Below, piece by piece: positions 18,039 through 26,233 of a stretch of DNA of 64,000 bases. The position numbers were made by a program, and so were the translations under genes. Every line of letters starts with the position of its first letter. Position 1 is the first letter of the stretch. The notes beneath the pieces were generated by a model. It was not told the origin of the DNA. It did no database searches and saw nothing but the letters and a program-made list of their open reading frames with translations. This stretch comes from Bacillus sp. UNC438CL73TsuS30 (GTDB lineage: Bacteria > Bacillota > Bacilli > Bacillales > Cytobacillaceae), in the NCBI RefSeq assembly GCF_000482325.1, contig NZ_KI535295.1, positions 793,060-857,059 of the forward strand, read 5' to 3'.

Positions 18039-18054
18039 ATGAATAAAGATTCAT
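18039..18054. promoter_or_regulatory. Palindrome ATGAAT-N4-ATTCAT before phaR
   Basis: ATGAATAAAGATTCAT has perfect 6-bp arms and shares GATTCAT with the FadR-like site upstream of the thiolase gene. It lies about 120 bp before phaR. The regulator is unknown; FadR is one candidate. Confidence 0.3.
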
Positions 18055-18172
18055 GTAGGATTTTGTCGAAAAAAGCAGTAATATTTTGCGATTATTTCTA
18101 ATATTTTTTCTTCATTTCTTGCGAAGTAACTAGTATGATTAATATGTCCAAAACGAAAAAGGAGGAGAAATC

Positions 18173-18577
18173 ATGAGTTCTGAAACCAATATTTATGAAA
18201 TGTGGAAAGATTTTTATTCAAAGTCTAGTAGTTTTTTTGACGATAAGGTGAAAGAGGATTTTCCGTCTAAAGGAATGGGACAAATTTTAGAAATGAATCT
18301 TATGTTTAAAAAGATGATTGATGAGAGTACAGAAAAATATTTGGAATTTGTAAATGTTCCTTCACGTACTGATCTTGCAAATCTATCTTCATTGATTGTG
18401 AATGTGGATGCAAAAGTTGATAATTTAGAAGAATTATTGGAAGATGCGTCAGACAAAACGATTGACCCAGCAAGTTATCAACGCGATTTAGCCGCAATTA
18501 AAAAAGATATGAAAAACCTTGATAATAAGCTTAATCAAATTCTTGCAGTACTTAAATTACCGGAGACTTCAAAATAA
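18173..18577 (+). CDS. phaR: PhaR, class IV PHA synthase subunit
   Basis: The 134-aa, largely helical, acidic protein begins with the typical YEMWKDFYSKSSSFFDDKV stretch and ends in a coiled-coil-like part (residues about 75-130). PhaR pairs with PhaC to form the active class IV synthase of Bacillus. It is somewhat shorter than the roughly 20-kDa proteins described for other species, but both ends look intact. The ATG follows AAGGAGGAG. It is followed by phaB and phaC on the same strand, which is the Bacillus phaRBC order. Confidence 0.88.
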   Translation: MSSETNIYEMWKDFYSKSSSFFDDKVKEDFPSKGMGQILEMNLMFKKMIDESTEKYLEFVNVPSRTDLANLSSLIVNVDAKVDNLEELLEDASDKTIDPASYQRDLAAIKKDMKNLDNKLNQILAVLKLPETSK

Positions 18578-18646
18578 TCCGGTAGTACATAAATAACGAG
18601 AAATATTGTGAAATCTCAAACTAATTTACATCAGGAGGAAAAGAAA

Positions 18647-19390
18647 ATGACTGAACTAAAAAATAAAGTAGCAATCGTAACAGGTGGAAGCAGAGGAATT
18701 GGAGCAGCAATTTCATTGGAATTAGCAAAACAAGGTGTGAAAATCGTTCTTAACTACGTGAGCCGTCCAGAATTAGCCGAAAAAATGGTTGCAGAAATCC
18801 AGGAATTTGGCGGAGAAGCTTTTGCCGTTCAAGCTGATGTTTCCAACAGCGATGATGCAGCGCGCCTAGTTCAAACAGCGGTAGATCACTTTGGTAAGTT
18901 AGATATTCTTGTAAATAATGCAGGAATTACACGTGACAGTACGTTTAAAAAGCTTAGCGAAGAAGACTGGAGAAAAGTCATCGATGTGAACTTAAACAGT
19001 GTTTTCAATACTACTTCGCCTGCTCTTCAGCACTTGTTTGAATCAGATGGTGGCCGCATTATTAATATTTCATCCATTATTGGCCAGGCTGGCGGATTCG
19101 GTCAAACCAACTATGCAGCAGCTAAAGCAGGTTTGATTGGTTACACGAAATCACTTGCTCTTGAATTAGCGAAATCAAATGTAACGGTAAATGCAATTTG
19201 CCCAGGATTTATCGGTACTGAAATGGTTCAAGCAATTCCTGAGAAAGTTCTTGATGGAATTGTGTCTAAAATCCCACAAAAACGTTTAGGGACTCCTCAA
19301 GAAATTGGCCGAGGTGTAGTATTCCTATGTAAAGACGGTGCCTATATTACTGGACAACAATTAAATATTAACGGCGGACTTTACATGTAA
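18647..19390 (+). CDS. phaB: Acetoacetyl-CoA reductase PhaB
   Basis: The protein has 247 aa from ATG 18647 (CAGGAGGAA seven to eight bases before); the longer frame from 18608 has no site. It has the SDR motifs TGGSRGIG, NNAG, the serine in NISSIIG and YAAAK. It reduces acetoacetyl-CoA with NADPH to (R)-3-hydroxybutyryl-CoA, the monomer for PhaRC. It sits between phaR and phaC, which fixes the role better than sequence alone. A second SDR gene lies at 15974-16708. Confidence 0.9.
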   Translation: MTELKNKVAIVTGGSRGIGAAISLELAKQGVKIVLNYVSRPELAEKMVAEIQEFGGEAFAVQADVSNSDDAARLVQTAVDHFGKLDILVNNAGITRDSTFKKLSEEDWRKVIDVNLNSVFNTTSPALQHLFESDGGRIINISSIIGQAGGFGQTNYAAAKAGLIGYTKSLALELAKSNVTVNAICPGFIGTEMVQAIPEKVLDGIVSKIPQKRLGTPQEIGRGVVFLCKDGAYITGQQLNINGGLYM

Positions 19391-19459
19391 TTGTCATGAA
19401 AAGTTTGATTTAAAGATATATTTTATAGACAGAATAAAAGATGTAAGGAGTGAGCAATC

Positions 19460-20548
19460 ATTAGCATTTTAGTTACAAAAGAATGGGAAGAGTATGCCAA
19501 AATGGTTCCCGAGGAATATAAGCAGGTAATGAACCGTGTTAAAAGGGCTACTGAAGTGTTAACAACTGAGGCCGAACCGGAAGTGGGTCCAACGCCAAAG
19601 GAAGTGATTTGGACAAAGAATAAAACAAAGCTTTATCGTTTTATTTCTGATCATCCCAAAAAACATAAAGTTCCACTTCTTATGGTGTATGCCCTTATCA
19701 ATAAGCCGTATATTTTGGATTTAACCAAGGGCGGCAGTTTAGTTGAATATTTAGTGAATCAAGGTTTTGATGTGTACATGATTGATTGGGGAACATTTGG
19801 TTATGAAGATCGCAATATGAAATTGGATGATTTCATTATGGATTATATACCGCGTGCTGTTAAAAAGGTCATGAGAACTTCAAAAGTGGATGAAGTCTCC
19901 ATCTTAGGATATTGTATGGGCGGTACCATGACATCTATTTTTGCGGCCTTGCATCCTGAATTGCCAATCCGTAACCTTGTATTTATGACCAGCCCGTTTG
20001 ACTTTGCAGATTCTGGTCTTTACGGTGCAATGCTTGATGAGCGATATTTCGATATTGATAAAGTAGTAGATACTCTAGGAGTAATTCCTCCTGAGATGAT
20101 TGATTTTGGAAACAAAATGATTAAGCCAATGGCAAACATTTATGGACCTTTTATTAGTCTTGTTGATCGTTCAGATAATGACAGATTTGTAAAAAGCTTT
20201 AAGCTACTGCAAAAATGGCTGAACGATGGCATTCCTTTCCCTGGTGAGGCCTATCGCCAGTGGATTAGAGACTTCTATCAGAAGAACAGACTGATTAATG
20301 GCGAACTTGTTGTCCGCGGCCGTAAAGTCGACCTAAAGAATATTAAAGCGAATGTTCTAAACCTGGCAGGTAAGAGTGACCTTATTGCTCAACCACATAT
20401 GGTAGAGGCATTAATGGGAAAAATATCAAGTAAGGATAAAGAATATAAGAATCTGCCTGTTGGTCATACGTCCATTACATTTGGCAGTCAAGCTACGAAA
20501 ATTACTTATCCTACTATCGGCGGCTGGCTTGCGGAACGTTCAAACTAA
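19460..20548 (+). CDS. phaC: PHA synthase PhaC, class IV, apparent ATT start
   Basis: The alpha/beta-hydrolase-type polymerase carries the lipase-box-like GYCMGGT with the catalytic cysteine near residue 152, the aspartate in KSDLIAQP and the histidine in VGHTSI. From the first ATG (19502) it would have 348 aa and no Shine-Dalgarno site. Fourteen codons upstream the frame is still open and homologous: VTKEWEEYAK aligns with the VQEWEKLIES region of Bacillus megaterium PhaC. The only in-frame candidates there are ATC 19457 and ATT 19460 or 19466. ATT 19460 lies nine bases after AAGGAG, aligns with the family methionine and gives 362 aa. The start is inferred; the gene is certain. It polymerises hydroxyacyl-CoA together with PhaR. 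Confidence 0.9.
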   Translation: MSILVTKEWEEYAKMVPEEYKQVMNRVKRATEVLTTEAEPEVGPTPKEVIWTKNKTKLYRFISDHPKKHKVPLLMVYALINKPYILDLTKGGSLVEYLVNQGFDVYMIDWGTFGYEDRNMKLDDFIMDYIPRAVKKVMRTSKVDEVSILGYCMGGTMTSIFAALHPELPIRNLVFMTSPFDFADSGLYGAMLDERYFDIDKVVDTLGVIPPEMIDFGNKMIKPMANIYGPFISLVDRSDNDRFVKSFKLLQKWLNDGIPFPGEAYRQWIRDFYQKNRLINGELVVRGRKVDLKNIKANVLNLAGKSDLIAQPHMVEALMGKISSKDKEYKNLPVGHTSITFGSQATKITYPTIGGWLAERSN

Positions 20549-20569
20549 ATAATGAAATGAATGATTAGG

Positions 20570-20600
20570 GAGTGTTCCATTTAAGGAGCACTCTTTTTTA
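20570..20600 (+). terminator. Intrinsic terminator of phaRBC
   Basis: GAGTGTTCC pairs with GGAGCACTC (one wobble), followed by TTTTTT. It lies 22 bp after the phaC stop. The remaining 215 bp to the next gene show nothing recognisable. Confidence 0.85.
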
Positions 20601-20815
20601 TATGAAAAAACAACATATATGTATTAGTAATCATATTATATTTGTTTTTTTCTGACAATTCAAGTAAATTATGAAAGGGTTTTCAAAAAAATAATAGGCA
20701 GAAAAGAATGAAAAGGGAGAATAAAGGTATACAATTCTCCCCATTTTAAAATGAAAGTGTTGAAATTTCTAACAATCTAGCAAAATACATAAACTCTGTG
20801 GAAAAATTATTTCCA

Positions 20816-21268
20816 TTATGACTGCGCAATGGAATTTGGGGTAATGCATCGGAATGAGACCGGTGATGATAAAACGATGGAAGTATTCACATTTCCGTAT
20901 GGAGTTAGGCGATCAATTAGATTACTCAGATGGTCCATCCCTGTCACTGCAGCCTTAAGTAAATAACTGACAGATCCGGTTAAACGGTGACACTCAATGA
21001 TATCAGGGTCGTCCCTAAGCAAATTTTCAAAATCTGAATAGGAAAGGATCTTCATTTCGCTGACTTGTATGAAAACGATTACATCTCTGCCGACGGCTTT
21101 TGGACAAACCCGTGCACTGAATCCCTCAATAATTTCCCGCTCTTGCAGTCGCTTTAAACGCTCGGTAATACTAGGACGGCTAAGAGATAATTTCTTCGAT
21201 AATTCACTTAAGGTAATTCGTCCATCCATTTGAAGAAGTTCAAGAAGACGAATGTCTAATGGATCCAT
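20816..21268 (-). CDS. Lrp/AsnC-family regulator
   Basis: The protein has 150 aa from ATG 21268, which follows AAAGGAG; the frame extends to 21304 without a better site. The N-terminal HTH (MDPLDIRLLELLQMDG, then SELSKKLSLSRPSITERLKRL) and the C-terminal RAM-like ligand-binding domain (residues about 65-145) are typical. It is transcribed divergently from phenylalanine dehydrogenase, so it is likely to respond to an amino acid, perhaps phenylalanine, and to control the dehydrogenase/2-oxoacid dehydrogenase operon. The ligand is inference. It stands alone on its strand. Confidence 0.85.
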   Translation of the reverse strand: MDPLDIRLLELLQMDGRITLSELSKKLSLSRPSITERLKRLQEREIIEGFSARVCPKAVGRDVIVFIQVSEMKILSYSDFENLLRDDPDIIECHRLTGSVSYLLKAAVTGMDHLSNLIDRLTPYGNVNTSIVLSSPVSFRCITPNSIAQS

Positions 21269-21576
21269 TGAATATTCTCCTTTCAAAATGTAGATAAATA
21301 TCAAAAAATTTATGCAAATAGAAAACTAACCATCTGAATCTTATGCGATTTGTTATGTTTTCCGATTACATTATACCTTATTATTTAATAGAAACATAAT
21401 CTTTGTAATTATTAAATAAGTAAAACTTCAGTTTTGATAACATCGATTCAAAATATGTAAACGTTGTCATATGAGGGGATGTATCGAAAAGTTTTAACCA
21501 TTGAGAAAGACTTTAATTTTTCTCTTTTTTTAGAAACAATTTCTACTATAATCACCGTGATAATGGGGGTAAAACA
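21269..21576. promoter_or_regulatory. Divergent control region lrp-like / phenylalanine dehydrogenase
   Basis: This is a 308-bp AT-rich gap. A TATAAT at 21547-21552 is placed for phenylalanine dehydrogenase, but no good -35 was found. CTTATTATTTAATA and TTATTAAATAAG (about 21380-21420) form an imperfect inverted repeat suitable for an Lrp-type protein. GAGAAA/TTTCTC followed by seven T (21503-21531) could be a weak hairpin. Confidence 0.4.
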
Positions 21577-22716
21577 ATGAACACAATCCAACCATCTTTA
21601 GAAACAACCGAAACAGTAATTGATAAAATGCATGAGCATCAGCAAATTGTTTTTTGTAATGATCCGGCGACAGGGTTAAAAGCGATTATCGCTATCCATA
21701 ATACAACCCTTGGCCCTGCTTTAGGAGGCTGCCGGATGCGGCCATATCGAACGATGGATGAGGCATTGGAGGATGTACTTCGCTTATCTAAAGGGATGAC
21801 CTATAAATGCGCTGCCGCAGATGTGGATTTTGGAGGTGGAAAAGCAGTTATCATAGGAGATCCAGCAAGGGATAAAACCCCTGCACTATTTAGGGCTTTT
21901 GGGCAGTTTGTTGATTCTTTAAACGGCCGTTTTTATACAGGGACAGATATGGGAACTTCAATGGATGATTTTATCCATGCTGCAAAAGAGACTAATTGCA
22001 TCGTAGGAATTCCAGAAGCATATGGAGGCGGCGGCGATTCATCTATTCCAACTGCACTTGGAGTTATTTACGGTTTAAAAGCATCCAATAAAGTCGTTTT
22101 TGGTACAGATAATCTTTCTCATAAAAAATATATCATCCAAGGGCTTGGGAAGGTGGGTTACAAAGTAGCTGAGCAATTGCTAGAATCTGGTGCCGATTTA
22201 TATGTAAGCGATATCAATGAAGAAGCAGTCATGGCTATTCAAAAACATGCAAAACAATTAGGAGGCAATGCCGTTCGTGTAACTGGAGACGAAGTGTATT
22301 CAGTTGATGCGGATGTATTTGTTCCATGTGCTTTCGGCGGAATTATAAATGATGAAACGATAGACTTGTTAAAGGTTAAGGCAGTCGTAGGATCGGCGAA
22401 CAATCAGCTTCTATTGGAAAATCACGGAGAAGCACTAAAACGAAAAGGGATTTTATATGCTCCAGACTACATTGTAAATTCCGGTGGGTTAATTCAAGTA
22501 GCAGATGAACTTTACGGCTACAATCAAGAGCGTGTCCTAGCCAAAACAAGCTCCATTTACACGTCATTATTGGAAGTTTACAAGCAAGCAGAGCTGGATA
22601 ATATCACAACGATTCAAGCTGCAAACCGGTTCTGTGAAAAACGAATGGAAGACCGACAAAGGCAAAATAGCTTCTTCTCACATACAAAACGTCCTAAATG
22701 GGATATTTGTAAATAA
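21577..22716 (+). CDS. pdh: Phenylalanine dehydrogenase
   Basis: The 379-aa enzyme belongs to the Glu/Leu/Phe/Val dehydrogenase family: GPALGGCRM and [18 protein letters not shown] with the catalytic lysines, and the NAD loop [14 protein letters not shown] near residue 190. The C-terminal end [16 protein letters not shown] closely resembles Bacillus (Lysinibacillus) sphaericus phenylalanine dehydrogenase (ending in RNSFFSRGRRPKWN, from memory) and not leucine dehydrogenase, which is shorter. It converts L-phenylalanine to phenylpyruvate with NAD. It begins a same-strand run with the E1/E2 genes and a permease, and the phenylacetate cluster follows. Spacing to E1alpha is 24 bp. Confidence 0.85.
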   Translation: MNTIQPSLETTETVIDKMHEHQQIVFCNDPATGLKAIIAIHNTTLGPALGGCRMRPYRTMDEALEDVLRLSKGMTYKCAAADVDFGGGKAVIIGDPARDKTPALFRAFGQFVDSLNGRFYTGTDMGTSMDDFIHAAKETNCIVGIPEAYGGGGDSSIPTALGVIYGLKASNKVVFGTDNLSHKKYIIQGLGKVGYKVAEQLLESGADLYVSDINEEAVMAIQKHAKQLGGNAVRVTGDEVYSVDADVFVPCAFGGIINDETIDLLKVKAVVGSANNQLLLENHGEALKRKGILYAPDYIVNSGGLIQVADELYGYNQERVLAKTSSIYTSLLEVYKQAELDNITTIQAANRFCEKRMEDRQRQNSFFSHTKRPKWDICK

Positions 22717-22740
22717 AAATTCTCCTAATGAGGTGATTAG

Positions 22741-23814
22741 ATGTCAATGTCAAAAGAATTTCCCATTTTTCAAATTGTCGATGAAAGTGGGCAATTAATA
22801 AATGAACAGTATAAAGACCAATTAACAGAAGACCTTGTCAAACAATTCTACTATCATATGGTTCGCATCCGAACTTTTGATCGAAAAGCCATCAGTTTGC
22901 AGCGTCAAGGGAGACTTGGAACATATGCCCCATTTGAAGGGCAGGAAGCTTCTCAAGTTGGGAGTGCTCTGGCGCTAGGTAAAGAGGACTGGGTATTCCC
23001 TACCTACCGGGATCACGGGGCTACCTTAACATTCGGTGCTAGCATGGCTCGTACGTTATTATATTGGAACGGTCGAGTGGAAGGTTGTGTACCGGAAGAA
23101 GGTAACAAGATTTTCCCACCTGCCGTACCCATTGCCACCCAAATCCCACATGCAGCGGGAGCGGCAATGGCAGAAAAAAGAAAGGGAACGAAGAATGCAG
23201 CAATAGCTTATTTTGGAGACGGAGCCACTTCAGAGGGTGATTTCCATGAAGGATTGAACTTTGCCAGTGTATTTCAAGCACCTGTAATCTTCTTTAATCA
23301 AAATAACGGATTTGCCATTTCTGTTCCGATCGAAAAACAAATGAATTCCAAAACCATTGCCCAAAAAGCACTTGCTTACGATATGCCAGGTGTGCGTGTG
23401 GATGGAAACGATATATTTGCTGTCTATTTCCAGACAAAAGAGTACATAGAACGTGCACGTAATGGAGGAGGACCGACTTTAATTGAAGCGATCACATGGA
23501 GGTACGGTGCCCATACCACTGCGGACGATCCAAGGAAATACCGCAATCAATCAGAAAGCGATACCATTAGGGAAAAGCGCGATCCTCTTCTTCGTGTCGA
23601 GCGCTTTATGAAGGTAAACGGTTTTTGGGATGATGAATGGGCGCTGAAGGTTAAAGAGGATACGGAAAGCGAAGTAGAGCAAGCAGTAAAAGATATGGAA
23701 AGTTTTCCAAAACCAAATATCAATGATTTATTTGATAATGTGTTTGAAAAGCCAACTTGGACGATTGCTAAACAAAAAGAACAATATCTTCAATTAATTG
23801 GAGGGGACGTGTGA
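22741..23814 (+). CDS. 2-oxoacid dehydrogenase E1 alpha subunit
   Basis: The 357-aa thiamine diphosphate enzyme subunit has the TPP/Mg motif GDGATSEGDFHEGLNFASVF...NN (about residues 160-188) and the RYGAHTTADDP region. It resembles the PDH E1alpha/AcoA/BkdA1 group. Placed right after phenylalanine dehydrogenase and before a phenylacetate pathway, it may decarboxylate phenylpyruvate so that the complex yields phenylacetyl-CoA. Branched-chain 2-oxoacids or pyruvate are alternatives that motifs cannot exclude. The next gene begins at its stop codon. Confidence 0.8.
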   Translation: MSMSKEFPIFQIVDESGQLINEQYKDQLTEDLVKQFYYHMVRIRTFDRKAISLQRQGRLGTYAPFEGQEASQVGSALALGKEDWVFPTYRDHGATLTFGASMARTLLYWNGRVEGCVPEEGNKIFPPAVPIATQIPHAAGAAMAEKRKGTKNAAIAYFGDGATSEGDFHEGLNFASVFQAPVIFFNQNNGFAISVPIEKQMNSKTIAQKALAYDMPGVRVDGNDIFAVYFQTKEYIERARNGGGPTLIEAITWRYGAHTTADDPRKYRNQSESDTIREKRDPLLRVERFMKVNGFWDDEWALKVKEDTESEVEQAVKDMESFPKPNINDLFDNVFEKPTWTIAKQKEQYLQLIGGDV

Positions 23815-24836
23815 TGGTGATGACTTTAGAGAGACCGTTAGAACAAACTGCCGTAAAAACGAATCAACTGACACTTGTTCAAGCGGTTACAGATGGATTG
23901 TACATAATGTTAAAAGAGGATGAAAATGTCCTTTTACTTGGCGAAGATATTGGAAAAAACGGAGGGGTATTCCGCGCTACTGAGGGCTTGCAGGAGGAAT
24001 TCGGGGAAGAGCGTGTAATGGATACGCCGTTAAGTGAAGCGGGCATTATTGGTACTTCTATCGGAATGGCAATCAATGGATTCAAACCTGTAGTGGAAAT
24101 GCAGTTCCTAGGGTTTATCTATCCTGCGTTTGAGCAGATCATGACACATGTATCACGGATTCGGATGCGAACTATGGGGCGCTATTCGGTTCCGATGGTA
24201 ATTCGGGCGCCTTATGGTGCAGGCATTCGTGCTCCTGAGGTGCATTCAGACAGTATGGAAGCATTGTTTGCGCATATGCCTGGAATTAAAGTTGTTTGTC
24301 CTTCCTCGGCATACGATGCAAAGGGGCTGCTGATTGCTGCCATCGAAGACCCGGATCCTGTCTTATTTTTAGAGTCGATGAGAATCTACCGTTCAGAGCG
24401 GGAAGAGGTTCCAGAAGGCAAATATATCGTTGAAATCGGTAAAGGGAAAAAGCTTAAAGAGGGGAAAGACGTAACGGTTATCGCATGGGGAGCAATGGTG
24501 CCGGTAGCTATGAAAGCAGTAGAACAGGCAGAAAAACAAGGGATCACCTGTGATGTGATTGATTTGCGAACCCTTTATCCTATTGATAAAGACATAATTG
24601 CAGAGTCTGTTCAAAAAACTGGCCGTGCCGTAATTGTTCATGAAGCCCATCAAACAGGCGGCGTGGGGAATGATATTGTTTCCATTATTAACGATACATC
24701 GTTTCTCTATATGAAATCTCCGGTTGAACGTGTTACAGGTTTTGATGTGCCAGTTCCACTTTTTGCGCTTGAGGAACATTATTTACCAACACCTAAGCGG
24801 GTAGTAAACGGAATAGAAAAAGTTATGTATTTTTAG
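23814..24836 (+). CDS. 2-oxoacid dehydrogenase E1 beta subunit
   Basis: The protein has about 340 aa. The ATG at 23814 follows GGAGGGG by about eight bases and overlaps the E1alpha stop by one base; a GTG three bases earlier is also in frame. Conserved stretches are LLGEDIGKNGGVF, DTPLSEAGIIG, VPMVIRAPYGAG and EAHQTGGVG, typical of transketolase-like E1 beta subunits. It forms the heterotetramer with the upstream alpha subunit. Function follows the alpha subunit: a 2-oxoacid from amino acid deamination, with phenylpyruvate the best contextual guess. Confidence 0.82.
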   Translation: MVMTLERPLEQTAVKTNQLTLVQAVTDGLYIMLKEDENVLLLGEDIGKNGGVFRATEGLQEEFGEERVMDTPLSEAGIIGTSIGMAINGFKPVVEMQFLGFIYPAFEQIMTHVSRIRMRTMGRYSVPMVIRAPYGAGIRAPEVHSDSMEALFAHMPGIKVVCPSSAYDAKGLLIAAIEDPDPVLFLESMRIYRSEREEVPEGKYIVEIGKGKKLKEGKDVTVIAWGAMVPVAMKAVEQAEKQGITCDVIDLRTLYPIDKDIIAESVQKTGRAVIVHEAHQTGGVGNDIVSIINDTSFLYMKSPVERVTGFDVPVPLFALEEHYLPTPKRVVNGIEKVMYF

Positions 24837-24848
24837 GAGGGGAAAACA

Positions 24849-26141
24849 TTGGTTGAAGTAAAACTTCATGATATTGGGGAAGGAATGACAGAGGGAGAGA
24901 TTATTCACTATTTTGTCAAGGTTGGCGATACAGTAAAAGTTGATCAGCCTCTGGTAGAGGTACAAACAGATAAAATGGTGGCTGAGCTTCCATCTCCTGC
25001 ATCAGGAAAAGTAAAAGAAATTGTGGTCAATTATGGAACCACTGTATCTGTTGGTACTACACTTCTTGTGCTGGAAGCAGAGGAGACAAAAGAAGCAGAA
25101 GAATTGATGGAAATGAAACTGGAAGAAACAGCACCCCTAGAAAAGGATATACCTACAACACAACCACAGCCAATAAAGCAAGCTAAGGGAAAAGAAGAAA
25201 AACAATTTATCATTGCGGCCCCATACACAAGAAAAATTGCTCGCGAGTTTCAAGTAGATATTAACGAAATTTCAGGCACAGGAATAAACGGGCGAATCAC
25301 AGTAGAAGATATATACAATTTTGTTAAAAAACGCGACTTGATTCAATCTTCCAAGGAAATGAAAGCGATTTCTGCAGAACCGAAAGAACAAAGAACAGAG
25401 CCAATCATAGAGAATCGTGGATGGGAAGTCCGAAATGAAAAGGAAACAAAAGGTGAAGAGATTCCTTTTAGAGGCCGCAGGAAGCAGATAGCAAAGAAAA
25501 TGACCCAATCTCTCTATACCATTCCACATGTGACACATTTTGAAGAGGCAGATTTAACGGACCTGCTTGGTTATAGAAAGGATTTAAAAGAAATGGGGAT
25601 TCATGTTTCGGCAGTTGCTTTCTTTATTAAAGCCATTGCCGTAGCATTAAAACAATTCCCTGTATTCAATGCAAAACTTGATGAAGAAAATGAAGTGATT
25701 CGTTTAGAAAAAGAATATAACATTGGAATTGCTACAGATACGGAAGATGGTTTAATTGTCCCAGTCATCCATCATGTAGATCAATTAACGGTCCGTCAAA
25801 TTCATGACAAACTAAAAGAATTGACAAAAAAAGCACAAGAAAATCAGCTGACACCAGCGGATTTGAAAGGCGGAACCTTTACCATCAGTAATGTTGGTCC
25901 ATTGGGAAGTATCGGGGCAACACCGATTATTAATTATCCGGAAACGGGGTTAATTGCCTTTCATAAAACGAAAAAAATGCCGGTTGTCGTGGAGAATGAT
26001 GAAATTGCGATTCGTTCCATCATGACGATGTCTATGGCGTTTGACCACCGCGTGGCTGACGGTGCTACGGCCGTGGCCTTTACAAATCGTTTTAAGCAAT
26101 TAATTGAAAATCCAAAGCTATGGCCAATTGAATTAACATAA
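24849..26141 (+). CDS. Dihydrolipoamide acyltransferase E2
   Basis: The 430-aa protein starts with TTG 24849 after AGGAGGGG. Domains in order: one lipoyl domain (residues 1-77, lipoyl lysine in QTDKMVAE), a charged linker, an E1/E3-binding domain near residues 118-155 (APYTRKIAREF...GTGINGRITVED), a second linker and the catalytic acyltransferase domain (about 205-430) with the histidine motif DHRVADGA. It transfers the acyl group to CoA. No E3 (dihydrolipoamide dehydrogenase) gene follows, so the complex must share an E3 encoded elsewhere. Confidence 0.85.
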   Translation: MVEVKLHDIGEGMTEGEIIHYFVKVGDTVKVDQPLVEVQTDKMVAELPSPASGKVKEIVVNYGTTVSVGTTLLVLEAEETKEAEELMEMKLEETAPLEKDIPTTQPQPIKQAKGKEEKQFIIAAPYTRKIAREFQVDINEISGTGINGRITVEDIYNFVKKRDLIQSSKEMKAISAEPKEQRTEPIIENRGWEVRNEKETKGEEIPFRGRRKQIAKKMTQSLYTIPHVTHFEEADLTDLLGYRKDLKEMGIHVSAVAFFIKAIAVALKQFPVFNAKLDEENEVIRLEKEYNIGIATDTEDGLIVPVIHHVDQLTVRQIHDKLKELTKKAQENQLTPADLKGGTFTISNVGPLGSIGATPIINYPETGLIAFHKTKKMPVVVENDEIAIRSIMTMSMAFDHRVADGATAVAFTNRFKQLIENPKLWPIELT

Positions 26142-26233
26142 AAACCGAGAAATCTAAAAATACGAAACGTCTATAACGTGGTATGATAGATAGCATGGAT
26201 TGAATCGTTTGATCGAGTGAAGGAGGAGTATGT

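Noticed and set aside
22741..26141. Naming the E1/E2 genes bkdAB or pdhABC
   Set aside because: Motifs do not separate these subfamilies and the usual neighbours (ptb, buk, lpdV, or pdhD) are absent, so only a general 2-oxoacid dehydrogenase call is made.
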